64,000 bases of DNA, from assembly GCF_900187295.1 (NCBI RefSeq), contig NZ_LT906473.1, forward strand, positions 868,001-932,000, in the 5' to 3' direction. A program made the translations under genes and the position numbers. This document shows, one piece after another, positions 1 through 7,973 of the stretch. This DNA is from Corynebacterium cystitidis. Lineage in GTDB: Bacteria; Actinomycetota; Actinomycetes; Mycobacteriales; Mycobacteriaceae. The notes under the pieces are model-generated. The model worked only from the letters and a program-made list of their open reading frames with translations, ran no database searches and had not been told where the DNA came from. Each line of letters opens with the position of its first letter. The first letter of the stretch is position 1.

Positions 1-353
1 AGTACGTCCCGTCTGCTGAGGGATCTGACTGGGAGACCATCGTTGCTGGCCAGCGCGTGCAGGTGATCAAGCCTACCGCTCCACCAAGCTTCGGCTCCCT
101 GGAGTTTGGTACTGCGTTGGTGAACAACCAGGACGGTTCCATCGCGGGCATCCTTGGTGCTTCCCCTGGCGCGTCAATCGCGCCAGCCGTGATGCTTGAG
201 CTGATCGAGCGCTGCTTCGGTGAGCACATGATCGATTGGGGCCCGAAGCTCTACGAAATGATCCCAACTTACGGCGAGCCACTGTCGCGCGACAAGGCTA
301 AGTTCCAAGAGCAGTGGGATTACACCCAGAAGATGCTGAAGCTGGACCGCTAG
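1..353 (+). CDS. mqo: Malate:quinone oxidoreductase, C-terminal part
   Basis: This is the 3' end of a gene that begins before the window; the frame starts at base 3. The product oxidises malate to oxaloacetate at the membrane and passes electrons to the quinone pool, as an FAD-dependent citric-acid-cycle enzyme. The visible part is about 116 residues. It carries the family's C-terminal pattern: a FGTALVNNQDGSIAGILGASPGAS segment (FAD-domain glycine-rich end), then APAVMLELIERCF and a final basic tail. The gene ends in TAG, and the selO gene converges on it 21 bases further on. Identification rests on recognition of the conserved C-terminus; the N-terminal FAD motif is outside the window. Confidence 0.9.
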   Translation, partial: YVPSAEGSDWETIVAGQRVQVIKPTAPPSFGSLEFGTALVNNQDGSIAGILGASPGASIAPAVMLELIERCFGEHMIDWGPKLYEMIPTYGEPLSRDKAKFQEQWDYTQKMLKLDR

Positions 354-374
354 GTCAGGCAAATACACCCCGGG

Positions 375-1562
375 CTAGGTGCCACAAAACGTCGTGAAAT
401 CGGCCGGGCCTTCCGGCCGTGACAACCACTCAGGTCCCGCCTCAGGGTTAAACGGATCGGTGACTGCACCGAGGAGTAAAAAGTAAGGCCCGAAATCCCC
501 GGCTTCGGCCGACTCTAGGGCACTGGCCAGCATCTGGTTCCGGGGGATGAACACCGGGCCACCGTGATGTTCACGGTTATAAGTGGTGATGTCGTCGGCA
601 CGTGCCAAAGCGTCAATATCGGGCATGTGCCTATGTTGGGCTTTTTCCCACATTGCGGGGAGGTCAGCGAATAGGTCCTGAGCTTTCTTATGGTCTAGGT
701 GATCACCCAAAGCGGTGGCCAGTCGGGTGAGGTTCCAGGCAATGATGTCAGGCTGGTTGCCAAAGGCATAGCGGCCCTGGGTATCGATGGAGGAGTAGGC
801 GGCAGAAAGATCAAACTTCTCGGTGAACGCGCAGGGGCCATAGTCGATGGTTTCGCCGGAGATGGCGGTGTTGTCTGTATTCATCACGCCATGGACAAAA
901 CCGATGCGCATCCACTGGGCCACCAGATCTAACTGGCGGCGGGCCACGGTCTCTAGCAGTTCGTTCGCACCAGTAAACCCAGCAAAGAAGATCATCCGCT
1001 CCACCAGCTGATCTGACTGTGTGGCGGCCAACTCGAAGCTTCCCACGCGCAGGTGAGAATGAGCGACACGCACCACAATGGCTCCTTGCTCAACACCACC
1101 GTCGCGGCGCACGGGTTCTCCGGTTGTCACCACCGCTAGGCCGCGGGTGGTCGGCACCCCCGTCGCGTGCATGAATTCGCTGACTAAATATTCACGCAGC
1201 ATCGGCCCCAAGGCCCCTTTGCCGTCGGAGTATCCTCGCGAGAAAGGGGTGTGGCCGGAACCCTTTGTTTGGATCTCCAATCCACACCGGTTACCCAGCA
1301 GGAGGGCGCGCCCGTCGCCAAGCACGCCAGAGAACTGGCCGAACTGGTGGCCTGCATAACCAGTGGCATGGCCGCCAGCAGCACCGCAAAGCCACATCAC
1401 ACCTTCGTCGGAACGCAACCAGTCAGGCTCAAGTTCTAAAGCGCGGGCGAGGTCGTCGTTAAGCACAACAAGAGCGGGCGACGGTGGGGTGGCGGCCTCA
1501 CACGCGATGGCCAATTCGGGTAGCGCGGCGGCGAAACTGTGATCCAGGTGGGGGTAAGCCAT
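375..1562 (-). CDS. selO: SelO/YdiU-family protein adenylyltransferase (short form)
   Basis: SelO proteins are pseudokinases that bind ATP upside down and transfer AMP to protein side chains. The 395-residue product shows the family's blocks: GVLGDGRALLLG, the QTKGSGHTPFSR...DGKGALGPMLREYLVSEFMHATGVPTTRGLAVV segment with its catalytic Lys and Glu region, HGVMNTDNTAISG with the NTDN metal and base motif, and TIDYGPCAF. The C-terminus ends in CGT, the position that is Sec-Ser-Ser in animal SelO and Cys-Ser-Ser in E. coli. E. coli YdiU is about 480 residues. The missing length falls between the DYGP block and the C-terminal IPRN block, where the usual KLGL...DYTRTFR region is absent. The start is ATG at 1562 because a -10 box (TAGGCT on the minus strand, 1570-1575) lies 7 bases upstream, giving a leaderless mRNA; the longer open frame is not supported. 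Confidence 0.85.
   Translation of the reverse strand: MAYPHLDHSFAAALPELAIACEAATPPSPALVVLNDDLARALELEPDWLRSDEGVMWLCGAAGGHATGYAGHQFGQFSGVLGDGRALLLGNRCGLEIQTKGSGHTPFSRGYSDGKGALGPMLREYLVSEFMHATGVPTTRGLAVVTTGEPVRRDGGVEQGAIVVRVAHSHLRVGSFELAATQSDQLVERMIFFAGFTGANELLETVARRQLDLVAQWMRIGFVHGVMNTDNTAISGETIDYGPCAFTEKFDLSAAYSSIDTQGRYAFGNQPDIIAWNLTRLATALGDHLDHKKAQDLFADLPAMWEKAQHRHMPDIDALARADDITTYNREHHGGPVFIPRNQMLASALESAEAGDFGPYFLLLGAVTDPFNPEAGPEWLSRPEGPADFTTFCGT
401..419. terminator. Hairpin between convergent mqo and selO
   Basis: Perfect 7-bp inverted repeat CGGCCGG-GCCTT-CCGGCCG lying inside the last codons of selO and 48 bases after the mqo stop. No run of T follows it on either strand, so a role in mqo termination is only a possibility. 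Confidence 0.25.
1453..1464 (+). repeat. Recurrent 12-mer TCGTCGTTAAGC, copy 1
   Basis: Exact copy inside selO, where the minus strand codes VLNDD. One of eight exact copies in the window. Confidence 0.9.
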
Positions 1563-1569
1563 GGTCACC

Positions 1570-1579
1570 AGCCTAGACT
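1570..1579. promoter_or_regulatory. Overlapping divergent -10 boxes, selO and cobA
   Basis: On the plus strand TAGACT at 1574-1579 lies 8 bases before the cobA ATG at 1588. On the minus strand TAGGCT at 1575-1570 lies 7 bases before the selO ATG at 1562. The two hexamers share bases 1574-1575, so RNA polymerase could melt only one of them at a time. The assignment rests on the TAnnnT pattern and spacing. Confidence 0.55.
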
Positions 1580-1587
1580 TGATGGCT

Positions 1588-2325
1588 ATGAGTAGTGGAG
1601 AAGTGACGCTAGTCGGCGGCGGCCCAGGTGCGTGGGACCTGCTGACAATCCGCGGTCTGCGCGCACTGGAGGCGGCCGATGTGATCCTGACGGACCACCT
1701 AGGGCCGGCAAACCAGCTCGAGGATTTTCTAGACCTTTCGGGCAAGGAAGTCATCAATGTGGCGAAGCTGCCGTACGGCAAGCAGGTAGCACAGGACAAG
1801 ACGAATGCGCTGCTGGTTGAACACGCGTTGGCGGGTAAGAAGGTGGTCCGCCTGAAGGGAGGTGACCCGTATGTCTTTGGTCGTGGTTTTGAGGAGTACC
1901 TGGAATGCGTTCGGGTTGGTGTTGCGTGCACCGTCGTCCCGGGTGTTACTAGCGCGATTTCAGTACCGGCGGCCGCGCAGGTCCCGGTCACTCATCGGGG
2001 GATCACGCACTCGTTCACGTTGGTCTCCGGGCATCTGGCGCCTGACCACCCGAAGTCGCTGATTGATTGGGAGGCGCTGGCGCGAGTTGGGGGCACGCTT
2101 GTTGTGATCATGGGGGTGAAGAATGCGCGCGCGATCACGGAGACTCTGCTTGGCTCTGGTCTGGCTGCGCAGACACCGGCGGTGGTGATCGAAAATGGTG
2201 AGACCCCGCGCCAGCGCGTGGTCCGAGCGACAGCGGCCACGCTTGCGGACGAGATGGAGGCCCACTCCATTACCAACCCAGCCGTCTATGTGATTGGGGA
2301 GGTTGCTGGCCTTGCGCACCCTTGA
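1588..2325 (+). CDS. cobA: Uroporphyrinogen-III C-methyltransferase
   Basis: The enzyme adds two SAM-derived methyl groups to uroporphyrinogen III to give precorrin-2, the branch point to siroheme and cobalamin. The product (245 residues) is a stand-alone SUMT. Visible motifs are VTLVGGGPGAWDLLTIRG (glycine-rich loop), the DVILTDHLG region, VVRLKGGDPYVFGRG, VVPGVTSAISVPAAAQVPVTHRG, and GTLVVIMGVKNA. No CysG-like dehydrogenase/ferrochelatase domain is fused. In-frame ATG codons occur at 1561, 1582 and 1588. ATG 1588 is chosen because TAGACT lies 8 bases upstream and the glycine-rich loop then starts near residue 6. The 3' end overlaps the next gene, which suggests translational coupling to the methyltransferase. 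Confidence 0.88.
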   Translation: MSSGEVTLVGGGPGAWDLLTIRGLRALEAADVILTDHLGPANQLEDFLDLSGKEVINVAKLPYGKQVAQDKTNALLVEHALAGKKVVRLKGGDPYVFGRGFEEYLECVRVGVACTVVPGVTSAISVPAAAQVPVTHRGITHSFTLVSGHLAPDHPKSLIDWEALARVGGTLVVIMGVKNARAITETLLGSGLAAQTPAVVIENGETPRQRVVRATAATLADEMEAHSITNPAVYVIGEVAGLAHP

Positions 2326-3286
2326 TGCATTGATCCTAGACAACACTCCGAACGCCGAGACATGGATCATCGTCGATGACCCTGAGAGCAGCTTGCTGCA
2401 GGCTGCCGCCGGGCGGGTGGTTTCGCTGCAGTCTGACTTTTGCCAGGCTCAAGCAGCACGCGCAGCCGGGGCGGAGGTGTTAGGGGATTCGCTTTACGAC
2501 GACCACCTGCGTGGATCTGGCATAGCGGTGGTTGTGGGCCAGATGCCAAAATCGCTGGAACGGCTGGACTATGTGGCACGCTCGGTATCGTCTGCAGGAT
2601 TTGATGAAGTGACCGTAGTTTTAGGGGCCAATAACAAGCATCTGTCGCGCGGGATGAATGAGGTGCTTGCGCGCTCCTTCGAACACGTGCATGCCTCCCG
2701 TGGGCGGGGAAAGCTCCGGTGCTTGATCGCCTCAGGGCCGAAACCGGGCCAGTATCAGCCGGCTCAGCGCAACGGCATTGTTGGCGTGGGTGGCGTGTTT
2801 AGTGGTGCGAAAGAAGACTATGGCGGGCAGCTGTTGGCGCAGGTGATCGTCGATACGTGCGACGCGCCGCGCCGGGTGCTGGATTTGGGCTGTGGTAACG
2901 GGTCTGTGGCCAAGCGCATCGTGGAGGCGTGGCCGGATACGCAGGTGACGGCCACGGATTCAGATGCGGATGCTGTGGTGTCGGCGCGGGCCACCTTCGA
3001 GCCTTTCGGTGAACGTGTGAAGGTCACATGGGATGATGCAGGTTCACAACTCGAACCAGGTTTTGACGTGATTGCATTAAATCCACCGTTTCATGAGGGG
3101 ACTACGGTTGATGCGACATTGGTGCAACACTTATTGGATGCGGCGCGGCGCCTAGTAGCTGATGGGGGCGAGGTGTTCGTGGTCCATAATTCGCACCTGC
3201 GCTACCGTGATGAGGTGAAACGACGCTTCAAAGGGGTCAAGGAAGTAGCGCGGAATAAGCGCTATACGGTGTTGCGCGCACGCTAA
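2312..3286 (+). CDS. RsmC/RlmG-like class I methyltransferase
   Basis: The gene encodes a two-domain protein of the RsmC/RlmG type, which methylate guanine N2 in 16S or 23S rRNA. The first half resembles the degenerate N-terminal methyltransferase-like domain. The second half carries the SAM-binding VLDLGCGNGSVAKR motif, the acidic VTATDSD strand, and the catalytic NPPFHEG motif near residue 250. The start is uncertain. GGGGAGG at 2296-2302 fits TTG at 2312; TTG 2294 is also open. Either choice overlaps cobA. The E. coli enzymes are somewhat longer (about 340-380 residues). The substrate, G1207 of 16S rRNA or a 23S site, cannot be told from sequence alone. Confidence 0.75.
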   Translation: MRTLDALILDNTPNAETWIIVDDPESSLLQAAAGRVVSLQSDFCQAQAARAAGAEVLGDSLYDDHLRGSGIAVVVGQMPKSLERLDYVARSVSSAGFDEVTVVLGANNKHLSRGMNEVLARSFEHVHASRGRGKLRCLIASGPKPGQYQPAQRNGIVGVGGVFSGAKEDYGGQLLAQVIVDTCDAPRRVLDLGCGNGSVAKRIVEAWPDTQVTATDSDADAVVSARATFEPFGERVKVTWDDAGSQLEPGFDVIALNPPFHEGTTVDATLVQHLLDAARRLVADGGEVFVVHNSHLRYRDEVKRRFKGVKEVARNKRYTVLRAR

Positions 3287-3358
3287 TTTTTGGGCGCGGG
3301 CGTACTTCAAGGATGGTTTGGGGGGGTAGTCGGGGGTAAATAATATGAAGACTTTTAA

Positions 3359-3450
3359 CGTTCGTGCCTGCATGAACGAAAGTTGTATGAGGTACATCAC
3401 TTTTATTTCTTTGTGTGTCCTTCGTCTAATGTGTGAGACTTGCATGCAAG
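3359..3450. promoter_or_regulatory. Two inverted repeats upstream of dctPQM
   Basis: Bases 3359-3378 form CGTTCGTGC-CT-GCATGAACG, with 9-bp arms and one mismatch. Bases 3439-3450 form the perfect 12-bp palindrome CTTGCATGCAAG. Both contain a GCATG core and lie in the 190-base leader before the dctP start. They are likely operator sites for a regulator of the TRAP operon; no regulator gene is adjacent. Confidence 0.45.
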
Positions 3451-3478
3451 ACCTTCGTATTACTTATAGGGAGCTGAT

Positions 3479-4516
3479 GTGAAAACCTCACACCTTGCAA
3501 CTGCCGGGACGACTGCTGTCACCGCATTGATGTTGTCTGCGTGTGGCAGCCTCGGGGGGCTCAATCTGGAAACTGTGGGGGAGCCGAACACAACCACCTA
3601 TGTCAAGCTTGCGTTGAACCAGACTGAGAATCACCCGTCCTATATTGCGCTGGACGATTTCTCGCAACGGTTTGAGGAGCGTACTGACGGCCGATGGAAG
3701 ATTACGATCTTCCCGAACGAACAACTTGGCTCCCAGCAGGAGGTGGTGCAGTTCGTTTCGTCCGGCGCTATCGAAATGGCAATCGTTTCGGGTACCCAGT
3801 TGGAAAACCTCAATAGAGATTTCCAGGTTCTCAACATGCCCACTACTTTTTCTTCGATAGACCACCAGATGAGTGTGATCCGCAACCAAGACCTGATGGA
3901 GCCATTGTTTACCTCGTTGGAGGATCGGGACAACATCACTGTAATCGGGGGGTTTACCCAGGGCAGCCGAAACGTGTACACCAAGGGTGGGCCAGCGCGA
4001 TCTCCAGATGATCTGCATGGACTGAAAATCCGTGTCCAGGAATCCGACATGCATATCCGCATGATCGAGCTCATGGGCGCGTCGGCGACGCCATTGTCCT
4101 ACGGCGAGGTGTACACCGCAATTCAGTCGGGTGTGCTTGACGGTGCGGAAAATAATGAGGTGTCCTATACCACCCAGCAGCATAACGAGGTGGCACCTTT
4201 CTTCAACGGTACCGAGCACCTTGTTGGATTGGATTACATGATCATGCGCGCAGACTTGCGCGATGCCATGAGCGATGAGGACCGCGCCATCTTCGATGAG
4301 GAGTGGGCCAAAGCTATGACAGAGCACACTGAGTTGTGGGCGGAAGAAACCGAAAGGGCGATCGAGGAGGCACAGTCGGAAGGCGCAAAATTTGTCGCCG
4401 TCGACACCGAGGCATTCCAGGAAGCGCTAGCGCCAATCCGGCAGGAATTCCTCACCACTGATTTTCAAAACAGGCTTTACGACGATATCCGCGCCGCAGA
4501 GGGAGGCGAGAACTAA
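3479..4516 (+). CDS. dctP: TRAP transporter substrate-binding lipoprotein
   Basis: This is the extracytoplasmic solute receptor of a tripartite ATP-independent periplasmic-type transporter, which takes up organic acids with a sodium gradient. The 345-residue product starts with a lipoprotein signal (hydrophobic stretch, then LMLSAC with the lipid-accepting Cys near residue 22). The mature part shows the DctP signature LKIRVQES...IELMGASATPLSYGEVYTAIQSGVLDGAENN, which includes the conserved Arg that clamps the ligand carboxylate. Start is GTG at 3479 behind AGGGAG (3468-3473). The TAATG junction at 4514-4518 overlaps the next gene by one base. The substrate is unknown; C4-dicarboxylates are the commonest for this family. 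Confidence 0.88.
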   Translation: MKTSHLATAGTTAVTALMLSACGSLGGLNLETVGEPNTTTYVKLALNQTENHPSYIALDDFSQRFEERTDGRWKITIFPNEQLGSQQEVVQFVSSGAIEMAIVSGTQLENLNRDFQVLNMPTTFSSIDHQMSVIRNQDLMEPLFTSLEDRDNITVIGGFTQGSRNVYTKGGPARSPDDLHGLKIRVQESDMHIRMIELMGASATPLSYGEVYTAIQSGVLDGAENNEVSYTTQQHNEVAPFFNGTEHLVGLDYMIMRADLRDAMSDEDRAIFDEEWAKAMTEHTELWAEETERAIEEAQSEGAKFVAVDTEAFQEALAPIRQEFLTTDFQNRLYDDIRAAEGGEN

Positions 4517-5076
4517 TGCATGCGATCAAAGTGGGGCTGCGCAATATTCTTGCGGTTATCTCTATTGTGCTGTTCACGGTCCTAGTTATTACCACCTCGT
4601 GGCAGGTGATTTCTCGGCAGGTTTTTCACGCACCGTCTACGTGGTCCGAAGAGTTCGCCAAAATCTGCTTCGTGTGGCTGACTTTCCTTGGTTCTGCGTT
4701 TCTTTTTGGCGAACGTGGCCATATCGCCGTGGACTTTCTTGCTCGCAAACTTCCGTCTGCAGGCCAACGCGCCATGCAGTTATTCGTGCAGCTCATGATA
4801 CTGTTTTTTGCGGTAGTCGGCATGTTGTGGGGAGGCTTTCTCGCAGCAGGTAACGCATGGTATCAGAACCTGACAGCGCTGCCGTTTGCGATCGGCTGGG
4901 TGTACGTAGTTATTCCCATCGCCGGTGTATGCATCGCCATTTTTGCAGTGATCGACCTGATTGAGGTCGCAACCGGTAAACAAGAACCTTATCCCGAAAT
5001 CGAGGACCCAGAAGCGGTTCGGGGCCAGGAAGACGTGGAAGAATACGAGAAAAGCGTCACAGGAGGGGAGAAATAA
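4516..5076 (+). CDS. dctQ: TRAP transporter small membrane subunit
   Basis: The 186-residue product is the four-helix DctQ subunit that pairs with DctM. Four hydrophobic segments are visible (about residues 10-32, 45-65, 82-105 and 122-145). The family pattern is present: VISRQVFHAPSTWSEEFAKICFVWLTFLGSAFLFGERGHIAVDFLARKLP. The C-terminus is an acidic tail of about 35 residues. The gene overlaps dctP and dctM by one base each (TAATG junctions), so the three are translationally coupled. Confidence 0.87.
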   Translation: MHAIKVGLRNILAVISIVLFTVLVITTSWQVISRQVFHAPSTWSEEFAKICFVWLTFLGSAFLFGERGHIAVDFLARKLPSAGQRAMQLFVQLMILFFAVVGMLWGGFLAAGNAWYQNLTALPFAIGWVYVVIPIAGVCIAIFAVIDLIEVATGKQEPYPEIEDPEAVRGQEDVEEYEKSVTGGEK

Positions 5077-6392
5077 TGTCGCCCGCAGCTGTTGCAGCAT
5101 TAATTCTTTTAGTTGGCGTTGTCGTACTAATTGCCGCTTCTGTTCCGATTGCTATAGCCATCGGCCTGCCTTCGATGCTGGCGGCGATGGCGGTGTTGGG
5201 AGTAGAAAATGGTGCAGCCGCCGTGACCCAGCGCATGTTTACCGGAGCTAACTCTTTTTCTTTGTTGGCCATCCCCTTTTTCGTGTTGGCGGGTGCGTTG
5301 ATGAACTCGGGCGGTATTGCCACCCGGTTGATTGACGCCGCCCGGGTACTCGTCGGTAAGCTACCTGCATCGATGGTGCAGACTAATGTCGTGGCTAATG
5401 GTTTGTTCGGCTCTGTCTCTGGTGCTGCGGTTGCCGCCGCGTCTGCGGTGGGTACTGTGATGGCTCCGCAAATGCGTAAGGACGGATACTCGCGGCCCTT
5501 TGCGGCCGCTGTCAACGTCGCGTCTGCACCTGCAGGCATGCTGTTGCCACCGTCGAATACGTTCATCGTGTACTCACTGGTGTCATCAACCTCGATCGCA
5601 GCGTTATTTATGGCAGGAATTGGTCCGGGCCTGTTATGGCTTATTGCGGTCTTGGTCGTGGGTGTGTGGCTAGCGCGGAAAGAAAACTATCGCCGAGACA
5701 CTGAACACCCAACGTTGAGCCAGGCGTTTGTGGTGCTCTGGCGTGCCGTCCCATCACTGCTCATGATCGTGATTGTGGTCGGTGGTATTTTGCTTGGCTG
5801 GTTTACCCCGACCGAGTCTGCGGCGATCGCGGTGGTATACTGCCTGGCACTTGGCTTCATTTACCGGGAGCTGGAAGTGAAGGATTTACCACAAGTGCTG
5901 CTAAGCGCTACCCGCACCACCTGCATTGTGATGATGCTTGTGGCAGCATCCTCAGCACTGTCCTGGGTTATGGCTTTTGCTGGAATCCCAGCCTTGATCT
6001 CGCAGGGGCTATTGGCTGTGTCCACCAATAAAGTAGTGATCTTGCTTATCATTATGTTGATTCTTCTGCTCATTGGTACATTCATGGACCCGACTCCGGC
6101 TATCCTGATCTTCGTTCCGATCTTCTTGCCGATCGTTACCGAACTTGGAGTGGACCCGATTCATTTTGGTGCGATGGTGGTGATGAACCTCTCGCTCGGC
6201 GTGATCACTCCTCCAGTAGGCAACGTCCTATTCGTGGGCGCCCAGGTTGCCGGTCTGCGTATCGAGCCCGTGATTGCACGGCTATGGCCGTTTTTGGCGG
6301 CGATCCTGATCGCCTTGTTCATTGTGGTGTTTGTGCCAGCGGTATCCACCTGGCTTCCAACAACGTTGGGGCTGATGAGCCCCGCGGGCTGA
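5076..6392 (+). CDS. dctM: TRAP transporter large permease
   Basis: The 438-residue product is the 12-helix DctM channel subunit of the ion transporter superfamily, which carries the sodium and substrate sites. It is hydrophobic throughout and shows typical family segments: SLLAIPFFVLAGALMNSGGIATRLIDAARVLVG, LFGSVSGAAVAAASAVGTVMAPQM, and FMDPTPAILIFVPIFLPI followed by FGAMVVMNLSLGVITPPVGNVLFV. It starts at ATG 5076 behind AGGAGGGGAG. Length and motifs are complete, so the transporter looks intact. Confidence 0.9.
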   Translation: MSPAAVAALILLVGVVVLIAASVPIAIAIGLPSMLAAMAVLGVENGAAAVTQRMFTGANSFSLLAIPFFVLAGALMNSGGIATRLIDAARVLVGKLPASMVQTNVVANGLFGSVSGAAVAAASAVGTVMAPQMRKDGYSRPFAAAVNVASAPAGMLLPPSNTFIVYSLVSSTSIAALFMAGIGPGLLWLIAVLVVGVWLARKENYRRDTEHPTLSQAFVVLWRAVPSLLMIVIVVGGILLGWFTPTESAAIAVVYCLALGFIYRELEVKDLPQVLLSATRTTCIVMMLVAASSALSWVMAFAGIPALISQGLLAVSTNKVVILLIIMLILLLIGTFMDPTPAILIFVPIFLPIVTELGVDPIHFGAMVVMNLSLGVITPPVGNVLFVGAQVAGLRIEPVIARLWPFLAAILIALFIVVFVPAVSTWLPTTLGLMSPAG

Positions 6393-6449
6393 TATACACG
6401 GACTCAACACTAGGCATACTGCGGTGGCCGTGAGCACTACAGCTGAACA

Positions 6450-7124
6450 CTACATCGCCGCTAGAGTAATCACCGCCACCAAGAACACCACTAAAATACC
6501 GACGCCGAACAATGCGGCCTTCCGCCCTTCGCGGTGGGCTAGATTCACGTTAATGTTAGTGGAGGTGGCGGGCACCTGCAGTAGCACCAACGGGTCGGCC
6601 GGGTTCTTGATCAGCCCTAGCCCGCTGTGGTTGCGTAATTCGTGGTTACGCTTCTTCTCATCTTCGTCGGCGGGAATCGTCTTGCGCAGCCTGTCATGGT
6701 CCATAAACACCTTGACCACTAGGGTCAGGGCCACCACAATCGTGCCCACCCCACCAATCACTTCGGCGGCCGTTTCGTAGCGCTGCCAGCCCGGCAACAC
6801 GGATACCAGAGTGCTAAACGAGATCGCAGCAGACAAAAACACCGCCAGCCACGCCATCATGACGTGCACCGAATCAAGCAGGCCAGCGATGCGCTGTGCC
6901 AGGGACTGGGAGAACGGAATCTGCGAATCAGCAGGCACGGGCTTGCCCACAAACGCCAACTGTGCAGGTGGGACGATCACCGCAAACAGGACCACCATGA
7001 GTGCCGCGGTGAGAAACCCGGGAGTTGCCGCGACGATCTGCTCAGGCACGATCACCGCCACATAACCAAAAGCACCAACGATTATGGCAATGGCTAGCCC
7101 GTATAACCTCCACAACCTCGGCAT
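6450..7124 (-). CDS. Uncharacterised five-helix membrane protein
   Basis: I do not recognise this 224-residue protein. It has about five hydrophobic segments (near residues 8-28, 35-55, 88-110, 120-140 and 203-223). A charged cytosolic stretch (DHDRLRKTIPADEDEKKRNHELRNHSG) lies before the last helix. It starts immediately next to the 3' end of the broken ATPase gene on the same strand, and the two abut at 7124/7125. It could be a remnant accessory gene or a partner of the lost ATPase. Confidence 0.55.
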   Translation of the reverse strand: MPRLWRLYGLAIAIIVGAFGYVAVIVPEQIVAATPGFLTAALMVVLFAVIVPPAQLAFVGKPVPADSQIPFSQSLAQRIAGLLDSVHVMMAWLAVFLSAAISFSTLVSVLPGWQRYETAAEVIGGVGTIVVALTLVVKVFMDHDRLRKTIPADEDEKKRNHELRNHSGLGLIKNPADPLVLLQVPATSTNINVNLAHREGRKAALFGVGILVVFLVAVITLAAM

Positions 7125-7611
7125 CTAATTCACCCTTTCCGGCCTCTGCTCACGGCGCAGATAATCACCCAGATACGGTTGCGCGAATTCCACCGCACCC
7201 CAGCCAGCAGCCACAATCAAATCACGATCAATAAGTTTGCCACGGGTATCCGACAAAGCCGTACTCGGCCTGTCCAGCGCAGTGGTCAAGTCAGTTGTTG
7301 ACACAGTGGTTTGCCCGGTCTGGTACTGGATATGCGCCATCGCATCTAGGTACTCGCGCTGGCGTGGGGGCACCGCGCGTAACGACGCTACATCGGCCCG
7401 GGTGATCTCGTGATCACCGGCCACATTCCAGGCCAGGTAGCCGATCATTTGCACAAGGTAGGGGTAACCTTGGGTGAGCTCGCCCGCGAACTCGGGGAGA
7501 TCGTCGGCAATAGCATCCTGTATCTCGTCAATGGTGGTGAGCACCCCGGTGCCATGAAGGAGAGCAAGAAGCTCGTGTAACCGTGTGACAAGGCGGGGGA
7601 CCGCAGGTTGT

Positions 7612-7623
7612 TCGTCGTTAAGC
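7612..7623 (+). repeat. Recurrent 12-mer, copy 2
   Basis: Exact copy of TCGTCGTTAAGC inside the ATPase pseudogene, where the minus strand codes ELNDE. Confidence 0.9.
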
Positions 7624-7680
7624 TCGCTGCGCACCGAACCGATGCCCACCACAGACATACCCACAAAGCGGCGCTTGGCG

Positions 7681-7704
7681 GTGTTTCAGTGTTTCAGTGT
7701 TTCT
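7681..7704. repeat. 8-bp tandem repeat at the ATPase break
   Basis: GTGTTTCA-GTGTTTCA-GTGTTTCT: three copies of an octamer, the last with one mismatch. The repeat sits exactly at the frame break of the ATPase pseudogene and supplies the TGA stop on the minus strand. Loss of one unit would restore the frame but not remove the stop. Confidence 0.8.
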
Positions 7705-7973
7705 GCCATGCCTTGGCGCCTGATGCGCGGATGACCACCCAGCCCTGGGTGCGGGCGAGGTCTTCCAGTTCGGTGAGCAGAACTGTTTTGCCGATGCCGC
7801 GCGAGCCGGAAATGGTCAAGGACCGGTTGGGGTGACCTGGGCCGGATTCTAGAGCGGTGGAAAACTCGCTGAGGACGGTGGCGCGGCCAGCCCAGATCTT
7901 GGGGCTGGTGCCAGGGACGTCGTCGGAAAGCACCTAGCCGAACGTGCAGCGGACAGAAAACATGGCGTGTAGT

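Larger units (their letters stand above)
7125..7933 (-). pseudogene. Disrupted AAA-type ATPase (ORC1-like family)
   Basis: Two open segments in different frames look like the two ends of one corynebacterial AAA ATPase. The upstream part (7694-7933) has the N-terminal WAGRATVLSEFSTALE and a Walker A loop SGSRGIGKTVLL. The downstream part (7125-7664) has a Walker B-like LTTIDEIQDA, then GYPYLVQMIGYLAWN and the winged-helix-like C-terminal region ending FAQPYLGDYLRREQ. The parts are offset by one frame. A stop lies in a run of three 8-bp repeats (7681-7704). The segment normally found between Walker B and the GYPYL block (about 80 residues in relatives I recall) is also missing. I therefore call it a decayed gene; a sequencing error would not explain the internal deletion. 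Confidence 0.65.

Noticed and set aside
1563..1991. N-terminal extension of the selO open frame
   Set aside because: The extra 143 codons overlap cobA, are Arg/Ser/Thr-rich, and lack SelO similarity; a -10 box lies just upstream of the internal ATG at 1562.
3488..4327. 279-codon open frame antisense to dctP
   Set aside because: The sense strand codes a complete DctP with lipobox and ligand-binding signature in a TRAP operon.
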